Below are positions 1-7,610 of a DNA stretch of 7,610 nucleotides, one piece after another. The translations under genes and the position numbers were made by a program. The DNA comes from Actinomycetota bacterium (lineage in GTDB: Bacteria > Actinomycetota > Acidimicrobiia > Acidimicrobiales > Ilumatobacteraceae), in the NCBI GenBank assembly GCA_016870295.1, contig VGBY01000046.1:1-7610 (forward strand), given 5' to 3'. The notes beneath the pieces were generated by a model that saw only the letters and a program-made list of their open reading frames with translations, was not told where the DNA came from and did not search any database. Positions within the stretch are counted from its first letter, which is position 1, and each line of letters begins with the position of its first letter.

Positions 1-413
1 GCATGTTCGTGATCGCGTCGCACGTCGTCGTGGGTCGTCGAGTCGGCCAAGGCTTCGCGCCATGTGTCGCGCGGTGCGCCGATTGCCGCCAGCAATTCGC
101 GCGCGGTGTCTTCTTCATACGGTCGATGTGCCTCGAGATGCAGGGCATTGGCAGAAGCGAGATACCACGCACCACACAACTCGTTGTCGATGCGTCGCAA
201 CCAGGCCGCGATGCGCAGGGGAGTCCAGCCGTACGCGATGTCGCGCTCCCACGGCATCTTCTTGCCGGTCTCATGATTGACGACTTCCAGACTGAAGAAT
301 TTCCAATTCACCTGCAACCCGGTGAGTCGTTGCACTTCGCGAATCCATAGCGCGGTTTGGTGCGCGTACGGGCACATCGTGTCGAAGTAGAAGTCGACGG
401 TTTCAGTCGCCAT
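1..413 (-). CDS. DSBA-like thioredoxin-fold protein (Rv2466c-type), N-terminal part, cut by the window edge
   Basis: The reading frame opens with ATG at 413 and stays open to the left edge, giving about 137 residues with no stop. The N-terminus is a thioredoxin-type beta strand (VDFYFDTMCPYAHQ), followed by a helix (TALWIREVQRL), then VNWKFFSLEVVN. This order matches the actinobacterial DSBA-like family that includes the mycothiol-dependent nitroreductase Rv2466c and related FrnE/GST-kappa-like proteins. The active-site segment is C14-P15-Y16-A17, so the second cysteine of a CPxC dithiol pair is missing. It could act as a monothiol or glutathione/mycothiol-transferase-like enzyme, but not as a classic disulfide oxidase through this motif. 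No signal peptide is visible, so it is probably cytoplasmic. No clear Shine-Dalgarno precedes the ATG; a TAGGGT hexamer lies 6 nt upstream, which would fit a leaderless transcript. Family assignment is fairly secure; the reaction and substrate are unknown. Confidence 0.85.
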   Translation of the reverse strand, partial: MATETVDFYFDTMCPYAHQTALWIREVQRLTGLQVNWKFFSLEVVNHETGKKMPWERDIAYGWTPLRIAAWLRRIDNELCGAWYLASANALHLEAHRPYEEDTARELLAAIGAPRDTWREALADSTTHDDVRRDHEH

Positions 414-440
414 ACCTGAACCCTAGGTTAGATTTGTGGC
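414..440. promoter_or_regulatory. Compact divergent promoter region
   Basis: Only 27 bp separate the ATG of the DSBA-like gene (minus strand) from the GTG of the small protein gene (plus strand). The patch is more AT-rich than its surroundings. On the plus strand TAGATT (429-434) fits the TAnnnT form of a -10 element and is placed so that transcription would begin at about the GTG at 441. On the minus strand TAGGGT (425 to 420) is similarly placed for a start at the ATG at 413. Neither gene has a convincing Shine-Dalgarno, so leaderless transcription of both is plausible. The -35 regions would have to lie within the opposite gene. The hexamer palindrome CCTAGG (422-427) lies between the two. 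This is inference from short motifs. Confidence 0.35.
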
Positions 441-632
441 GTGCAGCGCCCCGGACGTTTCGAGCACACCCGCTTTCTCGGCGACAAACGCACGCAATTG
501 GTGTACGACATCGATGCGTGGGATGAGGCCGCCGTCATTGACGACATCGTCAACACCAACTCCGGCATCTGTTTTGGGCCCGACACGCTGGCGGAGGCAC
601 GCAACCGCGGATACCGGCTCGCCACGGCGTGA
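441..632 (+). CDS. Small protein of unknown function (63 aa), coupled to the hydrolase
   Basis: GTG start, TGA stop, 63 residues. I do not recognise the family. The protein is acidic in its middle (DIDAWDEAAVIDDIV) and ends in a glycine/arginine-containing segment (FGPDTLAEARNRGYRLATA). It has one cysteine, no signal peptide, no membrane segment and no metal-binding cluster. Support for its being real: its stop overlaps the hydrolase start as GTGA (629-632), the typical spacing of translationally coupled genes; its composition looks like a folded soluble protein; and it begins right after a candidate -10 hexamer. No Shine-Dalgarno is visible before the GTG, so it may be translated from a leaderless mRNA. 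A GTG at 436 is in a different frame. It could serve with the hydrolase or be an unrelated conserved hypothetical protein. Confidence 0.6.
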   Translation: MQRPGRFEHTRFLGDKRTQLVYDIDAWDEAAVIDDIVNTNSGICFGPDTLAEARNRGYRLATA

Positions 633-1375
633 ACGGATCATTCCGCAGCGGTTCGCACACGCTGCAGCGATATTTGAACAATGGTTTGGCGCGTTCTGAT
701 GCGCGGCCGGCAGTGCTGCTGTGCCACGGGTTTCCGATTGGGCCGCAAGACGCACGACACTCGGCGAGTTCGTTCCCGGAGTTGATTGATCGCATCGCCA
801 ACGAGTTGGGTTGGGCGGGGATGACCTTCACGTTTCGGGGATGCGGCAACAGCGAGGGCGACTTCTCGCTGCAGGGGTGGATCGAGGACGTGCGCAGCGC
901 CATCGATCATCTCGTGGCAGAAGCGCAGCCCTCCCAGGTATGGATACTCGGCACCAACACCGGCGCATCGCTCGGGTTGTGTGTGGCGGCGGATGATCCG
1001 CGAGTCAGTGGATGTGCCCTGCTCGGCCCCCGTGCCGACTTCGACGACTGGGCCGAGCAGCCGCGCAAATTCCTCGAACACACACGGGAGATCGGCGCCG
1101 TTCGTACGCCGACGTTTCCGCTGCAGTTTGACGAGTGGTCTCGCGAGTTGCGACGGTTTCGCCCGGTCGAATCAGCACGCCGTCTGGCACCGCGACCGTT
1201 GTTGTTGATGCATGGTGACGAAGACGAACTCGTGCCGGAGAGTGATTCGCGCACGATTGCAGAGGCGCATGGCAGCGCAGAGATGCACATCATTCAAGGT
1301 GGCGGTCATCGCCTGCGACACGACCCGCGGGCAATTGCGATGTTGATCGGGTGGCTCGACCGTCAGCGGTCGTAA
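629..1375 (+). CDS. Alpha/beta hydrolase with asparagine at the nucleophile position
   Basis: 248 residues from a GTG start that overlaps the stop of the upstream small gene. The fold is clear: strand and oxyanion-hole segment LLCHGFPIG (30-38), FRGCGNSEGDF (69-79), nucleophile elbow WILGTNTGASLG (105-116), acid segment LLLMHGDEDELVP (191-203; D197 or D199) and histidine segment GGGHRLRHDP (224-233; H227). Length fits a small serine hydrolase without a large lid. The elbow should read G-x-S-x-G but reads G108-T-N110-T-G112, with codon AAC at 956-958, so the usual catalytic serine is absent while the acid and histidine remain. The enzyme may be inactive, use another mechanism, or have a non-hydrolytic role; a sequencing error (AAC for AGC) is a simpler possibility. 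Cytoplasmic; substrate unknown. Its end overlaps the convergent galE end by 13 bp. Confidence 0.88.
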   Translation: MNGSFRSGSHTLQRYLNNGLARSDARPAVLLCHGFPIGPQDARHSASSFPELIDRIANELGWAGMTFTFRGCGNSEGDFSLQGWIEDVRSAIDHLVAEAQPSQVWILGTNTGASLGLCVAADDPRVSGCALLGPRADFDDWAEQPRKFLEHTREIGAVRTPTFPLQFDEWSRELRRFRPVESARRLAPRPLLLMHGDEDELVPESDSRTIAEAHGSAEMHIIQGGGHRLRHDPRAIAMLIGWLDRQRS

Positions 1376-2343
1376 CCATCCGGATGGCGTTCGTGCCAGC
1401 GATACGCACTTGAGATGATTTCGCGGAGGTCGCGAGTTGCGCGCCAGCCGAGCACTGCACGGATGAGCGTCGGGTCGGCGAACACCGCCGCGGGGTCGCC
1501 TGGTCGTCGCCCTGCAACGCGGTGCGGGAGTTGGCGACCCGTTACTGATTCGGTCACGGCGATGAGTTGTTTCACCGACGTGCCCTGACCGGTGCCCACA
1601 TTGGCAACGAGTGACGTGCCACCACTCGCCAGATAGTCGAGTGCCTTCACGTGGGCGTCGGCCAGGTCGTCGACATGCACGTAGTCGCGAATGCAGGAGC
1701 CGTCGGCAGTCGGGTAATCATCGCCGAAAATCTCGAGCATGGGCTCGATGCCGAAGAGCACCTTCATCACGACAGGCACGAGGTTGGCGGTCGCCGACCA
1801 ATCTTCACCCATGTCGCCGGACTCGTGAGCCCCTGCTGCGTTGAAATATCGCAAACTCACCGAGCGCAAACCGAGTGGATCGCACGACGCAAGGAAATGT
1901 TCGACGTCGGCCTTGTTCTGCGCGTACGGGCTCTGTGGTCGTAGTGGCGCGTCTTCGTTGACGGGGGAGCCGTCGGGCGTTCCGTAGACGGCCGCCGAAG
2001 AGGAAAAGACGATCTGCCGCACGTCGTGTTCGAGCAGTGTCTCCACCAGGCTGATCGAGCCCGACACGTTGTTCTTGTAGTAGCGCAGTGGCTCGCTCAC
2101 CGATTCGCCGACGGCCTTGTACGCCGCAAAGTGGATGACGCTCGCAACGTCGTACTTTCGGCACACCTTGCCGACGACGCGAGGGTCCGCGATATCACCC
2201 TCCACGAGGTCGATGTCGTCGAGTGCGTCGCGATAACCGCGCTCCAACGTGTCGAGCGCAACGACATCGCGCCCCATCTCCTGCAGCAAGCGCGCGGTGT
2301 GCGAACCGATGTACCCGGCACCGCCGGTGATGAGGATGGTCAT
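1363..2343 (-). CDS. galE: UDP-glucose 4-epimerase
   Basis: 326 residues from ATG at 2343, close to the usual 330-340 of GalE. It interconverts UDP-glucose and UDP-galactose using tightly bound NAD, supplying galactose for glycans and the Leloir pathway. Visible motifs in order: Rossmann dinucleotide loop GGAGYIGSH (7-15), acidic residue D31 ending the second strand, FAAYKAVGES (72-81), SSSAAVYG (114-121) with the catalytic serine/threonine position, Y140-x-x-x-K144 in SPYAQNK, RYFNAAGAH (165-173), and the substrate-side signature GDDYPTADGSCIRDYVHV (207-224). This last segment is characteristic of true GalE rather than other extended short-chain dehydrogenases. It starts 4 bp after the HhH-GPD gene stop, so it is probably the last gene of the aceE operon. 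Its 3' end overlaps the hydrolase end on the other strand. No strong Shine-Dalgarno is seen; reinitiation after the upstream gene is likely. Confidence 0.95.
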   Translation of the reverse strand: MTILITGGAGYIGSHTARLLQEMGRDVVALDTLERGYRDALDDIDLVEGDIADPRVVGKVCRKYDVASVIHFAAYKAVGESVSEPLRYYKNNVSGSISLVETLLEHDVRQIVFSSSAAVYGTPDGSPVNEDAPLRPQSPYAQNKADVEHFLASCDPLGLRSVSLRYFNAAGAHESGDMGEDWSATANLVPVVMKVLFGIEPMLEIFGDDYPTADGSCIRDYVHVDDLADAHVKALDYLASGGTSLVANVGTGQGTSVKQLIAVTESVTGRQLPHRVAGRRPGDPAAVFADPTLIRAVLGWRATRDLREIISSAYRWHERHPDGYDR

Positions 2344-2347
2344 CGGC

Positions 2348-3032
2348 CTAGCGCTTCTTCAGGGGGCGGCTCTGTTTGTCGCGGTCGCGAGCCTTCTCAA
2401 GCTGCTTGAATCGCCGCACCTTCAAGAGCGCTGCGTGCGAGTCGATGTCGGCGACGGTACGCATGCGATGATCACCGAATGGTTTGGCCACTCGTTGCCA
2501 ACCGTCTGGCGTAACCGCAAATCGTTTCGCCAAGAGTGCGATGAAGATCTTGGCCTTCTCGTCGCCGAACCCCGGCAATCTGCGCAGTCGCAGATACAAC
2601 TCTTTGGCGTCGGTGACCCCGCGCCAGATGTTCGCACCATCGTTGGCGTAGTCGGCGGAGATGATCGCGCACAATTCGTGAATTCGCTTGGCCATCGACG
2701 CCGGGAACCGATGAATCGCCGGCTTTGCGCAACACAACGTGACGAAGTCATCGGGGCTCAGCGATGCAATCTGCCGCGGGTCGAGTTGCCCGAGCCGCTG
2801 CGTCAGCGTGTACGGGCCGGTGAACGCCCACTCCATCGGCACTTGCTGATCGAGCAACATACCGATGAGCAGCGCATTGCCGTCGCGGCGCAAGAGACGG
2901 TCGGCTGCGGTGATGCCGGTGACGTAGAGGTCGCGATGGTTCGTGTTCGAGCGGCTCGGCTTTGTTCGACGCGCTGTCGCTTGACGCGCTGTCGTGTGGG
3001 CAGTCTTGCGCGATGGCCGTCGCTTGGTGGTC

Positions 3033-3040
<8 letters not shown>
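2348..3040 (-). CDS. HhH-GPD-type base excision DNA repair family protein
   Basis: 230 residues from ATG at 3040. This ATG overlaps the end of aceE by 8 bp (ATGCCTAA), which decides the start: a farther ATG at 3094 would extend 62 bp into aceE. Residues 1-36 are a basic, probably disordered tail rich in K, R and T. The folded part follows: LLIGMLLDQQVPMEWAF (57-73), the FVTLCCAKPAIHRFP region (99-113) and a helix-hairpin-helix LPGFGDEKA (155-163). These match the actinobacterial family annotated as HhH-GPD-type base excision repair protein. Members resemble endonuclease III and AlkA in fold, and the hairpin would bind DNA backbone. The lysine used by bifunctional glycosylases is not at its place (E161), and the VD(T/P)H stretch reads AVTPDGW (175-181), so the reaction is uncertain. 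It has two adjacent cysteines (103-104) but no C-terminal iron-sulfur cluster motif. It lies between aceE and galE. Confidence 0.88.
2968..2994 (-). repeat. 15-bp period tandem duplication in the basic tail of the HhH-GPD gene
   Basis: The 12-mer GACGCGCTGTCG (plus-strand reading) occurs at 2968-2979 and again at 2983-2994, a period of 15 bp. On the coding strand this keeps the frame and gives the near-repeat T-A-R-Q-A / T-A-R-R-T in the lysine/arginine-rich tail. It looks like a small in-frame duplication in a disordered region, not a regulatory repeat. Confidence 0.6.
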
Positions 3041-5744
<2,704 letters not shown>

Positions 5745-5831
5745 GCGCCCATTCTCGCACGACAATTGACGACTGCAACGGCGAAGGTTCCCCGACGGAG
5801 ATGACGCGTACCCATCGGTAAGGATGCAGGG
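5745..5831. promoter_or_regulatory. Divergent intergenic region between aceE and rnhA
   Basis: These 87 bp must carry the upstream signals for aceE (leftward) and rnhA (rightward), because the two genes are transcribed apart. I see a TTGACG hexamer on the plus strand at 5766-5771, which resembles a -35 element, but no good -10 at the right distance. On the minus strand a weak pair, TTGCAG and GAGAAT, has 16-bp spacing just ahead of the aceE ATG. No inverted repeat long enough to be an operator stands out. That it is a promoter region is inferred from gene orientation; the exact elements are not established. Confidence 0.4.
5820..5824 (+). promoter_or_regulatory. Shine-Dalgarno site for rnhA
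   Basis: AAGGA lies 7 nt before the GTG at 5832, a good spacing. It supports GTG at 5832 as the rnhA start. The nearby ATG at 5824 is in another frame. Confidence 0.65.
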
Positions 5832-6272
5832 GTGGAGTTACGCGTGGTGTACACCGACGGTGCATGTTCTGGTAACCCAGGGCCCGGTGGTTGGGCGTGG
5901 GCAATCGCACCACGCGGCGAACCGCAGGGCAGCGGTGGCGAACCATCGACCACCAACCAGCGGATGGAATTGCTGGCGGTGCTCAACGCGTTGCGCGAAC
6001 TCGGCGCACAACCCGGGCCGATTGAAGTGGTGTCCGACAGTCAGTACGTGGTGAAGTGTTTCAATGAGGTGTGGTGGGAGGGCTGGCTACGCCGCGGATG
6101 GAGGAACAGCCAACGCCAACCGATCGCCAACCGCGACCTCTGGGAACCACTCATCGCGCTCGTGCGTGAACGCGGTGACGTCACGTTCCGCTGGGTGCGT
6201 GGTCACACTGGCGAGCCGATGAACGAACTTGTCGACGCTCTCGCTGTGGCTGCCATCCAACGCGTGCGCTAG
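5832..6272 (+). CDS. rnhA: Ribonuclease HI
   Basis: 146 residues from GTG at 5832, the usual single-domain length. It cuts the RNA strand of RNA-DNA hybrids, removing primers and R-loops in the cytoplasm. The N-terminus VVYTDGACSGNPGPGGWAW (5-23) is the classic RNase H first strand. The four metal-binding carboxylates are present: D9, E46 in TNQRMELLAV, D69 in VSDSQYVV and D135 in NELVDALA. The flexible-loop histidine is H125 in WVRGHTGEP (121-129). The tryptophan-rich basic segment WWEGWLRRGWRNSQRQP (81-97) matches the substrate-binding basic protrusion of the E. coli-type enzyme. A good Shine-Dalgarno precedes the start. Only 11 bp separate it from the next gene, so the two may share a transcript. 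Confidence 0.96.
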   Translation: MELRVVYTDGACSGNPGPGGWAWAIAPRGEPQGSGGEPSTTNQRMELLAVLNALRELGAQPGPIEVVSDSQYVVKCFNEVWWEGWLRRGWRNSQRQPIANRDLWEPLIALVRERGDVTFRWVRGHTGEPMNELVDALAVAAIQRVR

Positions 6273-6283
6273 CGTTCGCCGCC

Positions 6284-7060
6284 ATGGAACTCACCAACTC
6301 AAGCGCAATCGTCACCGGCGGAGCCAGCGGAATCGGCGCTGCGGCAGCCCGCATGCTCGCCAAGAAGGGCGCCAAGGTCGTCATTGCCGACCTGCAGGCC
6401 GACAAGGGTGAAGAACTCGCCAAGGAGATTGGCGGCGCATTCTGCAAGGTCGATGTCACGAACACCCAGGACATCGTGAACGCCGTCGAGATGGCCAAGT
6501 CGATGGGGCCGATTCGCGCACTCGTCAACTCGGCGGGCATCGGTTGGGCGCAACGCACCGTCGGCAAGGACGGCACGCTCGAGTCGGCGGCCAACTTGGA
6601 TGCGTTCAAGAAAGTGATCGCCATCAACCTCATTGGCACGTTCGATTGCATTCGCGTGGTTGCAACGGCGATGAGCCGCAACGAACCACTTGCCCACGGC
6701 GAGCGCGGCGCGATCGTGAACATTGCTTCTGTCGCTGCATTCGACGGCCAGATCGGTCAGGCGTCGTACTCCGCATCAAAGGGTGGTGTCGTCGGCATGA
6801 CCTTGCCCGTCGCACGCGACCTCGCAGCGGTTGGGGTGCGCGTCAACACCGTCGCACCAGGCTTGATTGACACACCGATCTATGGCAAGGGCGATGCGAG
6901 CGAAGCGTTCAAGGCAAATCTCCAGAAGGGTGTGCTCTTCCCGCAGCGGCTCGGCTCGTCTGACGAGTTGGCCTCGATGGTGGTGGAGTGCATCACGAAC
7001 AGCTACATGAATGCCGAGACCATCCGCGTCGATGGTGGCATTCGCATGCCACCCAAGTAA
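6284..7060 (+). CDS. Short-chain dehydrogenase, 3-hydroxyacyl-CoA dehydrogenase type-2 (HSD17B10)-like
   Basis: 258 residues from ATG at 6284. It is a classical short-chain dehydrogenase: cofactor loop TGGASGIG (11-18), D36 after the second strand (favours NAD over NADP), VDVTN (56-60), NSAG (82-85), N115, catalytic S149 in VNIAS, and Y162-x-x-x-K166 in SYSASK. The segments VNIASVAAFDGQIGQASYSA (145-164), GMTLPVARDLA (171-181), APGLIDTP (191-198), FPQRLG (219-224) and IRVDGGIRMPPK (247-258) closely resemble HSD17B10, which oxidises short 3-hydroxyacyl-CoAs, including 2-methyl-3-hydroxybutyryl-CoA in isoleucine breakdown. A role in fatty-acid or branched-chain acyl-CoA oxidation is therefore likely, but the substrate cannot be read from sequence. 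It starts 11 bp after rnhA with no clear Shine-Dalgarno and is followed after 19 bp by the DUF3445 gene. Confidence 0.92.
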   Translation: MELTNSSAIVTGGASGIGAAAARMLAKKGAKVVIADLQADKGEELAKEIGGAFCKVDVTNTQDIVNAVEMAKSMGPIRALVNSAGIGWAQRTVGKDGTLESAANLDAFKKVIAINLIGTFDCIRVVATAMSRNEPLAHGERGAIVNIASVAAFDGQIGQASYSASKGGVVGMTLPVARDLAAVGVRVNTVAPGLIDTPIYGKGDASEAFKANLQKGVLFPQRLGSSDELASMVVECITNSYMNAETIRVDGGIRMPPK

Positions 7061-7079
7061 CGCCAATCCTCGCGCGCCA

Positions 7080-7610
7080 GTGACCTCATTCGTCGCGCAC
7101 CAAAATCCCTTCACGCCGTTCGACACGGCGCCGAGAGAGCCCGCGCATGTCGGGAGGATTCCGCATGATGACATCATCCCGCAGCTGATCGGAGATTCAT
7201 TTCGTCACCGAGTGGGCGTGAAGCCGCTCGATCTCGCCAACTGGTTCGTGTACGACGGCGAATGGGAACCCACCATTGCAATGAAGCGCGAGTTGTTGGC
7301 ACAACGTCGTGAGTCGGTGCTGGCGTTTCGCGACGATGCCCACGATGTAGCGCAGGAAGCCGCTGAACTCGTGTTGGCATGGGTGGGCAAGAGCACCGAA
7401 CGCCGCGGTGTTGATGCGCTCGTTGATGCGGCGCTTGCCGTGCCCGACGACCTCACGGTGTTGCGTTCAATTGACACGCCGGACGGCGAACAACTTCCCT
7501 TCGTCGCCGGCGTGGTGTGTTCGCCGAGTCGGTGGCGGCTCACCGAGAAGATCGGCTTGGACATGCTCGCCGTGCACAAGCCAGTGGCGTTGTATGCCGA
7601 GCACATCGGC
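7080..7610 (+). CDS. DUF3445 / heme-dependent oxidative N-demethylase alpha-like protein, partial
   Basis: Open from GTG at 7080 to the right edge, 177 residues, with no stop in the window. The order RVGVKPLDLANWF (44-56), a charged helix with MKRELLAQRR (68-77), VPDDLTVLRS (121-130) and FVAGVVCSPSRWRLTEKIG (141-159) followed by MLAVHKPVA (162-170) matches the DUF3445 family, known as heme-dependent oxidative N-demethylase alpha-subunit-like. Characterised relatives are heme proteins that oxidatively demethylate secondary amines such as dimethylamine. The part normally following, which should hold more of the heme pocket, lies outside the window. The start is uncertain: no Shine-Dalgarno precedes GTG 7080, and GTG 7212 is an in-frame alternative that would cut into conserved sequence. 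It starts 19 bp after the short-chain dehydrogenase and probably shares its transcript. Substrate not established. Confidence 0.85.
   Translation, partial: MTSFVAHQNPFTPFDTAPREPAHVGRIPHDDIIPQLIGDSFRHRVGVKPLDLANWFVYDGEWEPTIAMKRELLAQRRESVLAFRDDAHDVAQEAAELVLAWVGKSTERRGVDALVDAALAVPDDLTVLRSIDTPDGEQLPFVAGVVCSPSRWRLTEKIGLDMLAVHKPVALYAEHIG

Noticed and set aside
422..427. CCTAGG palindrome as a repressor operator
   Set aside because: Only six bases are symmetric and the flanks do not extend the symmetry, so it is too short to call an operator.
638..1081. 147-codon open frame on the minus strand across the hydrolase
   Set aside because: The plus-strand frame has clear alpha/beta hydrolase motifs; the antisense frame has none.
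5745..5765. TTG start adding seven residues to AceE
   Set aside because: No Shine-Dalgarno precedes it and ATG at 5744 is available; AceE N-termini vary, so it cannot be excluded fully.
7205..7606. 133-codon open frame on the minus strand at the right end
   Set aside because: Serine/threonine-rich shadow of the DUF3445 frame, which has family motifs.

Overview
The window is high-GC DNA packed with ordinary protein-coding genes. GTG starts, gene overlaps of a few bases and actinobacterial-type proteins all point to an actinomycete. These proteins are a homodimeric AceE-type pyruvate dehydrogenase E1, an actinobacterial-style HhH-GPD protein, and a DSBA-like protein of the Rv2466c type. A member of the Acidimicrobiia is my best guess, but that rests on remembered protein resemblance, not on a marker gene. 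I see no tRNA, rRNA, CRISPR array, insertion sequence or prophage signature.

Layout, left to right. (1) Positions 1-413, minus strand: the N-terminal part of a DSBA-like thioredoxin-fold protein that runs off the left edge. (2) A 27-bp divergent gap (414-440). (3) 441-1375, plus strand: a 63-residue protein of unknown function and an alpha/beta hydrolase, joined by a 4-base GTGA overlap. (4) 1363-5744, minus strand: a tight three-gene block transcribed aceE, then an HhH-GPD base-excision-repair-type gene (8-bp overlap with aceE), then galE (4-bp gap). The galE end overlaps the hydrolase end by 13 bp in convergent orientation. (5) An 87-bp divergent gap (5745-5831). (6) 5832-7610, plus strand: rnhA, a short-chain dehydrogenase closely resembling type-2 3-hydroxyacyl-CoA dehydrogenase (HSD17B10-like), and the start of a DUF3445/heme-dependent oxidative N-demethylase-like gene that runs off the right edge.

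The genes cover central carbon metabolism (AceE), sugar nucleotide supply (GalE), nucleic-acid maintenance (HhH-GPD protein, RNase HI) and acyl-CoA or amine oxidation (short-chain dehydrogenase, DUF3445 protein). They do not add up to one recognisable pathway. I find no convincing new multi-gene system. The points worth a second look are local: an alpha/beta hydrolase whose nucleophile serine is read as asparagine, a small unknown protein translationally coupled to it, an HhH-GPD protein without the classic catalytic lysine and aspartate, and very compact divergent and convergent gene junctions that suggest leaderless transcription.
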